From assembly GCA_020637445.1 (NCBI GenBank), contig JACJVZ010000002.1, forward strand, positions 434,001 to 498,000: 64,000 bases of DNA. The letters are read 5' to 3'. The stretch comes from Calditrichota bacterium (lineage in GTDB: Bacteria; Electryoneota; RPQS01). This document shows, piece after piece, positions 17,100 to 26,188 of this stretch; within the stretch, counting starts at the first letter, position 1, and the number at the start of each line of letters is the position of its first letter. Position numbers and translations under genes: made by a program. Below the pieces are notes generated by a model. That model made no database searches and was not told where the DNA came from. It saw nothing but the letters and a program-made list of their open reading frames with translations.

Positions 17100-18506
17100 A
17101 TGTCCGATAAATTCAAAGTCACAGTTTTGGGCGGTGGGCCGGGAGGTTACGCCGCTGCTTTTCATGCGGCGGATCACGGTCACGACGTCACGCTGATCGA
17201 TCTCGAGAAAAATCCCGGCGGCGTCTGTCTTTACCGCGGGTGTATTCCGTCCAAGGCACTCTTGCATACGGGGAAATTGATCACGGATGCGCGCGACGCC
17301 GAAGCGCATGGTGTGAAGTTTGATCCGCCGAAAATAGACCTTGACAAATTGCGCGAATTCAAATCGTCGGTTGTGACTAAGCTCACCGGTGGACTTGGGC
17401 TTCTGACCAAGCAGCGCAAGATCAAATACGTGCAAGGTCGCGGCAAGTTTGTTTCGTCGAATGCGATTGAGGTTGAACTTGTTGCTGGCGGCACGGAGCG
17501 CGTTGAATTTCAAAAGTGCATCCTTGCCAGCGGATCACGCGCCGCGCAGATTCCGAGTTTTCCAAATGACTCTCCGCACGTGTGGAATTCGCGCACGGCG
17601 CTCGACCTGCCGGAAATTCCCAAACGGCTCTTAGTCGTAGGCGGCGGCTACATCGGGCTCGAACTGGGGTCGGTCTATAGCGCGCTCGGATCGAAAGTGG
17701 TTGTGGTGGAAATGCTCGACAGTTTGCTTGCCGGAGCGGACGCCGACTTGGCGCGCTACCTTGTGCAAAAACTTTCGAAAGAATTCGAAGCGATTCACAC
17801 GGGGACGCGAGTTGTTGATGTGCAAGCGAATAAGAGCGGCGTGACCGTAAAGTTTGACGGCAAGCACACGGGCGAAGAGAAGTTCGATAAGGTTCTTGTG
17901 TCGATTGGACGCCGACCGAACGTCGAGAATCTTGGTCTGGAAAACACTAAGGTCAAAGTCGGTCAAGATGGTTTCATTATAATAGATGCGTCGCGCCGAA
18001 CTCATGATGCGAATATCTGGGCGATTGGCGATTGCGCAGGGCAGCCGATGCTTGCGCACAAAGCCAGCGCGGAAGGACGCGTCGCGGTCGAATCGATTTC
18101 AGGAAAGAAGAGTGTGTTTGCGCCCAGAGCAATTCCTGCGGTCGTCTTCACCGACCCGGAAATCGCGTGGGCAGGGTTGACTGAGAATGATGCGAAGGCT
18201 GCAAACCGCGACGTGAAGATTTTGAAATTCCCGTGGCCCGCATCAGGCCGCGCGTTGGCGATGGGTCGCACAGACGGCGTCACAAAACTCATTTGCGATC
18301 CCGCGACGGGGCAGGTGCTCGGAACAGGCATCGCGGGCGTGCATGCCGGAGACTTGATCGGCGAAGCCGTGCTCGCAATAGAAATGGGCGCCACAGCCGA
18401 AGACGTCGCGCTTTCGATTCATGCGCATCCGACGCTCTCCGAAACTATCATGGAAGCCGCGGAAATGATTTACGGAAGCAGTGTGCATTTCGTAGGACGA
18501 AAATAG
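17100..18506 (+). CDS. lpdA: Dihydrolipoyl dehydrogenase, E3
   Basis: 468 residues, the usual length. FAD-binding GGGPGG at residues 11-16; redox disulfide Cys43-Cys48 in GGVCLYRGCIPSK; NAD-binding VVGGGYIGLELGSVYSALGS around residue 180; C-terminal His-Glu pair in HAHPTLSETIMEAA (about His443, Glu448). It reoxidises the dihydrolipoyl group of E2 with NAD+. It is third in the pdh series but separated from aceF by 308 bp of repeats. The ATG follows a pyrimidine-only heptamer array with no visible Shine-Dalgarno sequence, which is unusual for a central-metabolism gene. Confidence 0.96.
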   Translation: MSDKFKVTVLGGGPGGYAAAFHAADHGHDVTLIDLEKNPGGVCLYRGCIPSKALLHTGKLITDARDAEAHGVKFDPPKIDLDKLREFKSSVVTKLTGGLGLLTKQRKIKYVQGRGKFVSSNAIEVELVAGGTERVEFQKCILASGSRAAQIPSFPNDSPHVWNSRTALDLPEIPKRLLVVGGGYIGLELGSVYSALGSKVVVVEMLDSLLAGADADLARYLVQKLSKEFEAIHTGTRVVDVQANKSGVTVKFDGKHTGEEKFDKVLVSIGRRPNVENLGLENTKVKVGQDGFIIIDASRRTHDANIWAIGDCAGQPMLAHKASAEGRVAVESISGKKSVFAPRAIPAVVFTDPEIAWAGLTENDAKAANRDVKILKFPWPASGRALAMGRTDGVTKLICDPATGQVLGTGIAGVHAGDLIGEAVLAIEMGATAEDVALSIHAHPTLSETIMEAAEMIYGSSVHFVGRK

Positions 18507-20077
18507 TGCAACCGCCGCGTGACACGACCAGAGACGTTTGGTCGATCACTTTTTCTTGGATTGAAGGTCTCCTCGAACGGCCGTGGATTATGTGGCTGTT
18601 CGTGTTTCTTGTTGCGGTTGTTTACATCGTGTCCTTTCCGTGGGCCGGAGACGACACGTTTGAAATGATTGCCACGGTGCGCGCGGCGTCCGAAAACCTC
18701 GTGCATCCGCAAAATCCGATGCTGGATCTTCCGGGCGATACGTCGCCGCGGTTCACGCCGTATGCAATGACGTGGGCGGTTATCGTACGGCTGCTCGGCG
18801 TAAGTGCCGTTTCGACAATCCAGTTTTCCGCGATCATAAATCTGATTCTGTTCGCGACCGGATTATCCAGACTTCTGCGCGTGGAATACCGGGACAAACG
18901 ACTGGTCACCATGCTTGTGCCGATCATGTTGGTGTGCTGGGGAAGCGGCTTCGCGATGGCGAACGGCTATTATTGGCTGCTCTTTTTCATGAGTCTGACC
19001 TACGTTGCGGTTTTCGCTTACGGTGTGGGATTTCACGCGCTGGCTGAACTTGCACACTTTCTTAAGAGCAAACGAAGCCGCCACCTTTGGAGCTACGCGA
19101 TCTTGAGTCTGGTCGTGTTTCTCAGCCATCCCATAACGGGAGTTTTCGTTTTCATGGTTGCCGCCGTCATGGCGTTTTTTGAATCATCAGCGAAACGAAC
19201 GCTCCTGCTTCAAGCTGTCCCGTTTGCCGCTGTCGCGGCAATCATTTTTTGGCCGTACTTTGACTACTTGAAGACTCTGACGTCCGGCGCGGCGGGACAT
19301 TGGTACAAAGAGATCATGTTCGCAAACCAAATCAGCGCTATTGGAGTTGCGCTGGTCGGGGTTCCGCTGGCTGTTTGGTACGGAATACGCCGCCAGCATT
19401 TGCCGGTGGTCTTGCTGCTTGGGTTGTTCTCGTGCGGCTACTTTTTGTCGTGGGCTTTGGACATTTCCATCGGGGCGAGATTTCTGTTCTTTGCGATGTT
19501 AACCATGCATTTGCTGCTTGCGCTGTATGCACTCGAGACTTTTGACAAACTAAGGCAGTCGCCGCGCCCGATCCCAGTTCGGCTTGTTTCACGCGTCGTG
19601 CTGATTCTCGCCGTCGTGCTCGTCGGCGTCAAAATGCGGGGATGGGAGATTAAGCACTCGGGCGAGATAGCTCTTCGTTTGATTGGCGCGCTGCCTGAAG
19701 AAGTTTCTGTGAAAGACAGATACGCGTTTCTCGAAAATGATCTGGGAGCGGGGGATATTGTGTTGGCCGAGGGAGAAACCGGTTGGCCGGTTCCCGGTAT
19801 GACCGGTGCGCGGCTGGTTTATCATCAGCATGGAAACCCGCTGTTGGCCGACGAACTCGAAACTCGTTTGAACGCGACGACGCGGTTTCTTTCTAACGTC
19901 GACAGCGAAGATGAAATGCTCGAGGCTGCACGCAAATACCACGTGAGCCACGTACTCGTGGACCTCAAACGAGTGGATTCATATGCACCCGGTCTGTTCA
20001 ACAAACTTGACGACATCGGAACTCGAGTTGAAGATCGGGACTCTCTTCTATTGTACCGGATCAATACAACTAAATAA
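18506..20077 (+). CDS. Multi-pass membrane protein, GT-C glycosyltransferase-like
   Basis: About 523 residues if it starts at the GTG that overlaps the lpdA stop (TAGTG); an ATG at about 18590 is the next option. There are ten or so hydrophobic segments (WIMWLFVFLVAVVYIVSF, ILSLVVFLSHPITGVFVF, AVPFAAVAAIIFWPY and others), then a soluble C-terminal domain from about residue 400 (DIVLAEGETGWPVPGMTGAR, HQHGNPLLADELETR, VSHVLVDLKRVD). An early WAGDDTFE near the first membrane segment recalls the acidic loop of GT-C enzymes that use polyprenyl-phosphate sugars, and the C-terminal domain resembles those of such enzymes. This assignment is inference; no close family is recognised. Confidence 0.8.
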   Translation: MQPPRDTTRDVWSITFSWIEGLLERPWIMWLFVFLVAVVYIVSFPWAGDDTFEMIATVRAASENLVHPQNPMLDLPGDTSPRFTPYAMTWAVIVRLLGVSAVSTIQFSAIINLILFATGLSRLLRVEYRDKRLVTMLVPIMLVCWGSGFAMANGYYWLLFFMSLTYVAVFAYGVGFHALAELAHFLKSKRSRHLWSYAILSLVVFLSHPITGVFVFMVAAVMAFFESSAKRTLLLQAVPFAAVAAIIFWPYFDYLKTLTSGAAGHWYKEIMFANQISAIGVALVGVPLAVWYGIRRQHLPVVLLLGLFSCGYFLSWALDISIGARFLFFAMLTMHLLLALYALETFDKLRQSPRPIPVRLVSRVVLILAVVLVGVKMRGWEIKHSGEIALRLIGALPEEVSVKDRYAFLENDLGAGDIVLAEGETGWPVPGMTGARLVYHQHGNPLLADELETRLNATTRFLSNVDSEDEMLEAARKYHVSHVLVDLKRVDSYAPGLFNKLDDIGTRVEDRDSLLLYRINTTK

Positions 20078-20121
20078 GCGGAACGGTAAGAAGTAACCGC
20101 GCAAAAATAAAAGGTTATAGT

Positions 20122-20754
20122 ATGAAAAGACTATTCATGATCCTATGCTTGTTGTTCATTTCTGTGACGACGCTCTACGCCGCCGCGCCGAGATTGGGAG
20201 TCAAAGGCGGTTTGATGTTCGGGAATGTCGATGAAGAAATTCCCGATCAGGTGATTCACTTCACGACGAAAAACCGGACGGGACTCGTGTTGGGAGCATG
20301 GGGAGAAATTCCGCTGGTTGTGCAGGAGAATTTTGCGGTGCGCGGGGATTTGCTCTACACTCAGAAAGGCGCGACATACGAAATTTTTGGCGGTGACATA
20401 ACCGTGATCGCCGATGAGATGACGATTGCGCCGTTCTTAGTGTACTATCTTCCGGTCAAAGTCGTACGACCGTTTCTGGAGATCGGGCCGGAGCTTGGGT
20501 TGACTGTGAGTGACGGAACCAAAGTAGACGGCGATTCATTCAATTCAAATGGGAATTGGAAGGATGCGAATTTTTCGCTGAATGTCGGGGGTGGTGTGGA
20601 GTTTGGGCTCGGTGGAAAGGCTATCGCGCTGGAATTGAAATACAATCTTGGGTTGACGGATATGGGAGGATGGGGGGAAGATGCGCCGGGCGCAGGGAAA
20701 ACGACTGCGAAGACGTATGGCGTGCAGGTGCTGGCGAGTGTGGCGTTGTTTTAA
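20122..20754 (+). CDS. Outer-membrane beta-barrel protein
   Basis: 210 residues. Signal peptide to about residue 22 (ISVTTLYAAAP). The rest is alternating amphipathic strands (RLGVKGGLMFGNV, GLVLGAWGEIPL, FAVRGDLLYTQKG, PFLEIGPELGLTVSDG, VGGGVEFGLGGKAIALELKY) and ends in a phenylalanine (VLASVALF), the classic beta-barrel assembly signal. This matches the small PorT/outer-membrane-beta-barrel family of FCB bacteria. Function (porin or structural) is not resolved. AAGGT lies 8 nt before the ATG. Confidence 0.85.
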   Translation: MKRLFMILCLLFISVTTLYAAAPRLGVKGGLMFGNVDEEIPDQVIHFTTKNRTGLVLGAWGEIPLVVQENFAVRGDLLYTQKGATYEIFGGDITVIADEMTIAPFLVYYLPVKVVRPFLEIGPELGLTVSDGTKVDGDSFNSNGNWKDANFSLNVGGGVEFGLGGKAIALELKYNLGLTDMGGWGEDAPGAGKTTAKTYGVQVLASVALF

Positions 20755-21106
20755 GGGGGGCTTGGGTAGATCCTTCACTTCGCCAAGCCTTCGTTCAGGA
20801 TGACAATGTACTTTTGTTTTGTCATCCTGAAGCCGCCGCGGCTGAAGGATCTTGTTGCGAAACCGACCGATGTCCAAGCGCGCGCCACAAACGATGTAGG
20901 GGCGGATGGCAATCCGCCCGCTTTGATTAAAGTAGCATCAGACGTGCGGGGCACCCGCAACGGGTGCCGCCGCGATGGAACACCCCAGAACCCCCTTGAC
21001 TTCTTGTACAAATGTTCATATGTTTGTGGACCGGGATTGATGGGATTATTGGTTTCGGGATGTTGTTGCAAAATATTGTTTAACCAGATTTTAGAAGGAC
21101 CCACCC
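20755..21106. repeat. Intergenic region: long palindrome (family E), family C repeat, promoter
   Basis: 352 bp. 20769-20851 is an imperfect palindrome: GATCCTTCA pairs with TGAAGGATC at the ends, and TCAGGATGACAA with TTGTCATCCTGA inside. This is the fullest family E element in the window. 20946-20975 is a family C copy (GGGGCACCCGC AA CGGGTGCCGCCGCGA). A promoter for the following operon lies at 20996-21024. No gene is visible. Confidence 0.75.
20996..21024 (+). promoter_or_regulatory. Candidate promoter of the dinB-tsaE-tsaB operon
   Basis: TTGACT at 20996-21001, a 17-bp spacer, then TATGTT at 21019-21024. The next gene on this strand starts at 21107 with AAGGA upstream. Confidence 0.55.
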
Positions 21107-21574
21107 ATGCAGATGATGAAGATGATGATTCAGCCGAGGATTGACTATTTCAAGATGATCCACGGTGTGACGAAACGAATTTTGGACCAGATGCCGGCAG
21201 ACAAAATGGACTTCAAGCCGACGCCCGAGGTGCGCTCGTGGTCGGAAACTGTTCAGCACATGTATGGTTCGCACGAAGCTCTGATGAAGATGACGCGCGA
21301 CGGGAAGTTCGTCGAAGAAGCCAGCGCGAAAAATCTGTCGAAGGCGGAACTCGCGGCGTTCGTCGATGAGAAATTTGCTGCAGCGATGAAGGTGTGGGAC
21401 GAAATCAAGGACGAAGACTTGAACAAGAAGGTCGAAGCGTGGGGCGAGACGATGGATTCGTACCTCTTCCCGTTTTTCGCAGTCGATGAACACTGGCACC
21501 ACCGCGGTGCGCTGACGATTTACCTGCGCATGAACGGAATTACGCCGGTGATGATCTACGACTACCAGCATTGA
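21107..21574 (+). CDS. DinB-family four-helix protein
   Basis: 155 residues, the usual size of DinB/YfiT-like metal-binding four-helix bundles. Candidate metal ligands are His51 (SETVQHMYGSH) and the His cluster at 129-132 (DEHWHHRGALTIYLRMNG), matching the HHRGQ-like end motif of the family. Family members include thiol-dependent transferases and hydrolases; the substrate here is unknown. AAGGA precedes the ATG. Its TGA overlaps the TTG start of tsaE, so these genes form one operon. Confidence 0.85.
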   Translation: MQMMKMMIQPRIDYFKMIHGVTKRILDQMPADKMDFKPTPEVRSWSETVQHMYGSHEALMKMTRDGKFVEEASAKNLSKAELAAFVDEKFAAAMKVWDEIKDEDLNKKVEAWGETMDSYLFPFFAVDEHWHHRGALTIYLRMNGITPVMIYDYQH

Positions 21575-21987
21575 TTACTCGTTCGCCCGAAGAAACTCTC
21601 GCTTGGGCGGAGTCGTTTGCGCAACGGCTCCGTCCGGGCGACGTAGTCTGTCTGTCCGGTGAACTCGGTGCGGGAAAATCCGTGGTCGCGCGCGGCATCG
21701 GCAAAGGTCTCGGAGTTCAAGAAGACATCCTCTCGCCGACGTTCAATTACGTGCTCGAATACGAAGGCCGTGTGCCGCTCTTCCACGCGGACCTGTACAG
21801 ACTTCAAGATGCGAATGACTTTGTTGCGTTAGGACTTGAAGAATACTTCGAGCGCGACGGCATCTTCCTGATCGAATGGCCCGAACGTATTTCTGATCTT
21901 CTGCCTGCAAACTGCTACCACGTCCATCTGGACATTCTTCCCTCCATGACTGAACGTTCCCTCCTCATCTCCGAACCCAAAGCATGA
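21571..21987 (+). CDS. tsaE: tRNA threonylcarbamoyladenosine biosynthesis ATPase TsaE
   Basis: 138 residues, normal for the family. Walker A GELGAGKS at residues 30-37, then LSPTFNYVLEYEGRVPLFHADLYRL and GLEEYFERDGIFLIEWPERI, all hallmarks of TsaE. It works with TsaB and TsaD to make t6A37 in ANN-decoding tRNAs. The start is a TTG that overlaps the DinB stop (TTGA). The next gene is tsaB, overlapping by 4 nt. Confidence 0.95.
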   Translation: MITRSPEETLAWAESFAQRLRPGDVVCLSGELGAGKSVVARGIGKGLGVQEDILSPTFNYVLEYEGRVPLFHADLYRLQDANDFVALGLEEYFERDGIFLIEWPERISDLLPANCYHVHLDILPSMTERSLLISEPKA

Positions 21988-22613
21988 TCTTCTGCCTCGA
22001 TTCATCCGGCCGCGAAACTCTTTTGGGACTTGCGAAAGACCAACAGGTTCGTGAAATCATGTTGAAAGACCGCGACAGCCTGAAAAGCTCGTTCCTTGAA
22101 TTGCTGGACAGCATGGGAGCTGCTCCGGCAGAGATTGCCGCAATTGCTATAGGGCAAGGCCCCGGCTCGTTTACGGGATTACGTGTCGGATTTGCTTTCG
22201 CGCACGGCTTGGCACGAGGTTTGGATGTGCCGTTATGGCCTGTGCCCTCTTTCGACGTTTTGGCGCACAAAGTGTTGCCAATTTCCGACACGGTGACCGT
22301 GCTTGTGCAGGCGCGCAAGGAAAGATGGTTCGCGCAGAGCTATGGCGAGGACGCGAAGGCGCGTGTCGTGCTCGATGCGTCAGAATTGGCGCAATGGTTG
22401 CCCTTAGGTGGGGTACTCTGTGGTCCCGGATGCAAGAGCCTGCCGGAAGAACTTCAAGCCAAACTTGAAGACCGCATTCCGGCGGACGAACGATTACATA
22501 GACCACAGGCGGACACGTTGATAGAACTTGCCCAGACGACATGGACAAACCGGGAGCGGCTTGCGATTAGCGACGTGCTGCCGGACTACGGATTGGAATT
22601 TGGAGCGGCATAA
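21984..22613 (+). CDS. tsaB: tRNA threonylcarbamoyladenosine biosynthesis protein TsaB
   Basis: 209 residues. FCLDSSGRETLLGLAKD at the N-terminus (ASKHA fold) and the diagnostic GQGPGSFTGLRVG at residues 57-69. TsaB is the non-catalytic partner of TsaD in t6A synthesis. ATGA overlap with tsaE supports coupled translation. tsaD is not in the window. Confidence 0.95.
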   Translation: MIFCLDSSGRETLLGLAKDQQVREIMLKDRDSLKSSFLELLDSMGAAPAEIAAIAIGQGPGSFTGLRVGFAFAHGLARGLDVPLWPVPSFDVLAHKVLPISDTVTVLVQARKERWFAQSYGEDAKARVVLDASELAQWLPLGGVLCGPGCKSLPEELQAKLEDRIPADERLHRPQADTLIELAQTTWTNRERLAISDVLPDYGLEFGAA

Positions 22614-22621
22614 ATCCCTTA

Positions 22622-23890
22622 ATGAAGAGCTTACTAATTCGGTTAATTGCGTTCACGGCCATCATGTGGCTCGCGGCATCCAGTGCATTCGCACAGGCGC
22701 CGGCGTCGTCCATGTACGGCTTTGACCGTGCGCCGACTCCCGTTTGGGCGCGCCATTTCGGCGGCTCCGAAGACGACGGAGCATACGCCGTGCTCTCGCT
22801 TGATGACGGCGGATACGTTCTGGCGGGAGATATTTTCGCGGACAACGGCAATCGTCAAATGTGCTTGATGAAATTGGGACGATATGGCGACCTGATCTTC
22901 AAGAAAATTTACACAGGGTCCGGCGTTTCTTCGGCGCGCGCGGTACGTACAACCAACGACGGCGGATTCATCTTGGCCGGATCGACACGCGGTCCCGGCG
23001 GTTATGGAACCGACTTATACGTCGTGAAGACTGACTACGACGGTGACGTCGAATGGTCGCGGATTTCGCAAGACCGCGGCGGCGATTTCTCAGAAGATAT
23101 TCTGCACGCGCGCGGCGGCGGATTTGTCAGCGCGGGCAAAAATGCGCTCGACCTAAAAGGCGCGTACAACATCGTCAAGCTGAACAAACCGGGGACCGTT
23201 GTGTGGACTCGCAACTTCTCGGGCGAGCAAGCGAACGCAATTGTTGAAATCAGCAATGGCCGCGTGGCTGCCGTAGGCTATACGAAAGACATACCGGAAG
23301 GAACGATTCCGGTGATTGCCGAAGAGAATCCGCAATTTCCGTGGGTTGAGTCAAAGAAGAAAAACACTGGCCCGTGCGGAGACGCATCGGCTTTTCTGTT
23401 TACCGAGATCGATTGGAAAGGCGTCGTCCTAAAAGAGCATGTGTATTGGTACGGCAAGTACGACGTCGGCAACTCGCTTGTGGCAACTCCAGAAGGTGGG
23501 TTTGTACTGGCAGGATCCGTCGGCGGATGTCCTGACGCTCCGTCTGGATACGATTGCTGGATTGTGCAGACGGATAGCTTGGGCGACACGTTGTGGGCGA
23601 AAACTTTCGGCGGCGTGCAGGAAGATCAGGCCTACTCGATACTCGCCGAAGACGACGGCGGGTTTGTGATCGCAGGCAGCACGCGCTCGTGGGGACAAGG
23701 CGGCGCGGACATGCTGCTGTTCAAAGTCGACGGCCGCGGCAGCGTGTTGTGGAGCACCGCGATTGGCGGACCGGGTGACGACATTTGCTACGAAGTCCAA
23801 CACACGGATGGCGGATACATACTCTCAGGAACAACGACTTCGTACGGTGACGGCGACACGGATATGTATCTTGTGAAAGTGGAGCGGTAG
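22622..23890 (+). CDS. Secreted repeat protein (DGGYxLAG repeats)
   Basis: 422 residues with a signal peptide (IAFTAIMWLAASSAFAQAP). The mature protein is about seven repeats, each with a W(A/T)xxFGG....DxAY stretch followed by DGGYVLAG, DGGFILAG, GGGFVSAG, EGGFVLAG, DGGFVIAG or DGGYILSG, then D.(W/Y)(I/L)VK.D..GD. This pattern is common in secreted propeller-like proteins of FCB bacteria. It stops at YLVKVER with no sorting domain, so its export route beyond the periplasm is unclear. It starts 8 nt after tsaB and ends before a strong terminator. Confidence 0.85.
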   Translation: MKSLLIRLIAFTAIMWLAASSAFAQAPASSMYGFDRAPTPVWARHFGGSEDDGAYAVLSLDDGGYVLAGDIFADNGNRQMCLMKLGRYGDLIFKKIYTGSGVSSARAVRTTNDGGFILAGSTRGPGGYGTDLYVVKTDYDGDVEWSRISQDRGGDFSEDILHARGGGFVSAGKNALDLKGAYNIVKLNKPGTVVWTRNFSGEQANAIVEISNGRVAAVGYTKDIPEGTIPVIAEENPQFPWVESKKKNTGPCGDASAFLFTEIDWKGVVLKEHVYWYGKYDVGNSLVATPEGGFVLAGSVGGCPDAPSGYDCWIVQTDSLGDTLWAKTFGGVQEDQAYSILAEDDGGFVIAGSTRSWGQGGADMLLFKVDGRGSVLWSTAIGGPGDDICYEVQHTDGGYILSGTTTSYGDGDTDMYLVKVER

Positions 23891-23916
23891 ACCCGCTCAT
23901 TCTGAATTTGACTAAT

Positions 23917-23949
23917 AAAAGCGGGCAGCCTAAGGCTGCCCGCTTTTTT
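23917..23949. terminator. Bidirectional intrinsic terminator
   Basis: AAAAGCGGGCAGCC, TAA loop, GGCTGCCCGCTTTTTT: a perfect 10-bp stem. It separates two convergent genes and can serve both. Confidence 0.9.
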
Positions 23950-23968
23950 CTTTGTTGAGACGAAAGCA

Positions 23969-26188
23969 TCAATCCTGCTTCCGGAAATCGAAGTCGTAGA
24001 GGAGCTCTACACGGTAGGTGCGGGGGGGCATTCTGTAACGCTCCATCTCTTCGTATTGCACATTGGTTAAGTTTTCGACGTGCAGACTCAAACGTGTGCT
24101 TTGGCGGAATTGAAATGCGATACGCGCATTCATAACGGTAAAAGCATCCGGTGCGTCGTTTTGATAGAAAACAACCGTGTCTGTTTTGGCGACGTGCCGC
24201 ATTTCGAAGCCATAAGTTGTGCGGCGGTACGTGTATTCCGCGCCGACGAAGAAGCGCCACTCGGGGACATAGGTCAGCGGTCCTTCGTTGTTGATGTCGG
24301 TGTGCAGATAAGTCGCGGCGAAAACCGTGTTGACGTTGCGCGGCCAAGCTGAGCGAATACTGAACTCACCGCCGTCGATTTGCGCTTCGGCGAGGTTTTC
24401 CGTCTTGAACCTTCCGCCCGCGAGAACCTGCCACCGAATAATATCGTTGTAGTCGTAGTGAAAACCCGCGGCGTCCATGACTACGTGATCGTTGATGCGG
24501 CAATTCACGCCGACTTCGCCGAAATCCACAGTTTCCGGATCAAGATCGGGATTGGGAACGAATTCGTAATCCTGCGTGCCGACTTTCTTCAAGAACATCT
24601 CGGCGATGGACGGATTGCGAAACGCGTGACCGACCGAGCCGCGCAGGACGACGTTCTTCCGGGCTTCGTAGGAAATTCCGGCTTTCGGCGAAACTTGCTG
24701 CGTCGATTTTCCGCTGACAAGATGACGATAGTCGTAGCGCGCGCCCGCGGTCAGGTGAACACTTTTGTGAACGGTCCAATCGTCTTGACCAAATCCTGCA
24801 AGCGAGACGGCCTGTTGCCGACCGTAGAGATAATCTTCGGGAACTCCTTTGACGAAATCCCACGTCGCATCGAAACCGAACACCAGCGTATGCCCGCCGG
24901 GAGCGATCTTCGTGGATTTTTCGAGGATGCCGAGTTTTTGCGAGAGCGAACGAGTCTGAAAATCAATCGGCGTGTCACCTTCTCGCGGTTCGCTCGACGG
25001 ATTAAACAGCGAACGCGTGAGATCACGGTTGTAGAAGAAACGCAGGGTGTAGTTCGAGCGCGGCGACTCGATGCGGCGATAGACCAAATCGGACGAGAAA
25101 GTTTGCTTGCGCTGCAGGTCATTGGTGTAGATGTCGCGCACGCGCAGAGGTTCAGCGACGCTTTCCCACGGATGCGGATATTCGTTTTCACCGTCCAAAA
25201 AGATGTTGGACAGAGTCAAGCTGCGTTCGGGAGTGTAATCATACACGAGCTTGGTGAACGCCGTGAGATTTTCTGATGCCGAAGATTGTCTCCAGCCTTC
25301 GGAATTGCGGCGAGTGAAGTTCGTGAAGTAGCCAAGCCGACCGACGGAATTGGAGTGACTGAAAGAGAGATCGCTGCGCGTAGTCATGCGTTCCGTGTAG
25401 CGAGCCCATGCCGGAGGTTTCTGATATATTCCGTAACCCGCACGAATGCGCGTATACTCTCTGTGCGTCGGTGAATGCGTAATCATGTTCACGACGCCGC
25501 CCATCGCATTGGAGCCATAGAGCGCGCTGTAGGCTCCTTTGACGACTTCCACACGTTCAATCACGTCTTCTGGATAGAGCTGCCAGCTTGCTCCGTCGGT
25601 GTCGGAAATGACTGCGGGCCGGCCATCGACTAAGAGCAGTGTTCGGTTGCCGACGCCGCCGCCGAGTTTATCTGACGATCCGCGAATCGAGACATTCGAG
25701 ACAATCGCTCCGCCAGTGCGGTGCACGTCTACGCCGGGAACGGCATCGAGCACGCGGTCTAAGGAACTTGGCGCACGGTTTTGCACTTCCGTGGAGCGCA
25801 CGACTTCTACTTTGGTGGTTGATAGCCGCGCCGTTGTTTCACGAGCTTGTGCGGTGATAACCACTTCATCTGCTTGCAGCAAATCGGGATCGAGCTGAAT
25901 GTTCTGCGTGAGAGTGTCGTTTTCGCCGATGGTGAACTTGTGTTCCGTCGTGCGATAGCCGATGCTGGAAACACGCAGCGTCCACTCGCCGCCGTTCGGT
26001 AAATGAAGCGTGAACTTGCCATCTTCGCTTGTGGACGTGCCGCGCAGTGTGCCGACCAACTGAATATTCACACCAAGCAAGCCTTCACCGGTCTGCAAGT
26101 CCGAAATCGTTCCGCGCAGCAATGTGGCACCCGCAGCGGGTACCGCCGCGATCATTGCGAGAACAAGATATGTTAGGTAGCGGATCAT
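23969..26188 (-). CDS. TonB-dependent outer-membrane receptor with CarboxypepD-like domain
   Basis: 739 residues. Signal peptide, then a carboxypeptidase-regulatory-like domain (about 20-105: LRGTISDLQTGEGLLGVNIQ, YRTTEHKFTI), a plug domain (about 115-240: LDRVLDAVPGVDVHRTGG, NRTLLLVDGRPAV, IERVEVVKGAYSALYGSNAM, GGVVNMIT) and a 22-strand-type barrel ending ELLYDFDFRKQD. It imports a chelated metal or other large ligand with energy from TonB; the ligand cannot be told. The domain order is typical of FCB receptors. A family C palindrome (26125-26152) lies within the coding sequence at the signal peptide/mature junction and is translated as AAVPAAGAT. Confidence 0.93.
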   Translation of the reverse strand: MIRYLTYLVLAMIAAVPAAGATLLRGTISDLQTGEGLLGVNIQLVGTLRGTSTSEDGKFTLHLPNGGEWTLRVSSIGYRTTEHKFTIGENDTLTQNIQLDPDLLQADEVVITAQARETTARLSTTKVEVVRSTEVQNRAPSSLDRVLDAVPGVDVHRTGGAIVSNVSIRGSSDKLGGGVGNRTLLLVDGRPAVISDTDGASWQLYPEDVIERVEVVKGAYSALYGSNAMGGVVNMITHSPTHREYTRIRAGYGIYQKPPAWARYTERMTTRSDLSFSHSNSVGRLGYFTNFTRRNSEGWRQSSASENLTAFTKLVYDYTPERSLTLSNIFLDGENEYPHPWESVAEPLRVRDIYTNDLQRKQTFSSDLVYRRIESPRSNYTLRFFYNRDLTRSLFNPSSEPREGDTPIDFQTRSLSQKLGILEKSTKIAPGGHTLVFGFDATWDFVKGVPEDYLYGRQQAVSLAGFGQDDWTVHKSVHLTAGARYDYRHLVSGKSTQQVSPKAGISYEARKNVVLRGSVGHAFRNPSIAEMFLKKVGTQDYEFVPNPDLDPETVDFGEVGVNCRINDHVVMDAAGFHYDYNDIIRWQVLAGGRFKTENLAEAQIDGGEFSIRSAWPRNVNTVFAATYLHTDINNEGPLTYVPEWRFFVGAEYTYRRTTYGFEMRHVAKTDTVVFYQNDAPDAFTVMNARIAFQFRQSTRLSLHVENLTNVQYEEMERYRMPPRTYRVELLYDFDFRKQD
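26125..26152. repeat. Family C palindrome inside TonB receptor signal peptide
   Basis: GGCACCCGCAGCGGGTACCGCCGCGA, one mismatch from intergenic copies such as 26322-26350. Here it encodes the end of the signal peptide of the receptor. Confidence 0.75.

Noticed and set aside
18233..18505. N-terminal extension of the membrane protein into the lpdA gene
   Set aside because: The Arg/His-rich segment is an out-of-frame reading of lpdA; the GTG at the lpdA stop is the sensible start.
24380..25276. 298-codon plus-strand frame opposite the TonB receptor
   Set aside because: Shadow of the receptor gene, which shows full plug and barrel motifs on the other strand.
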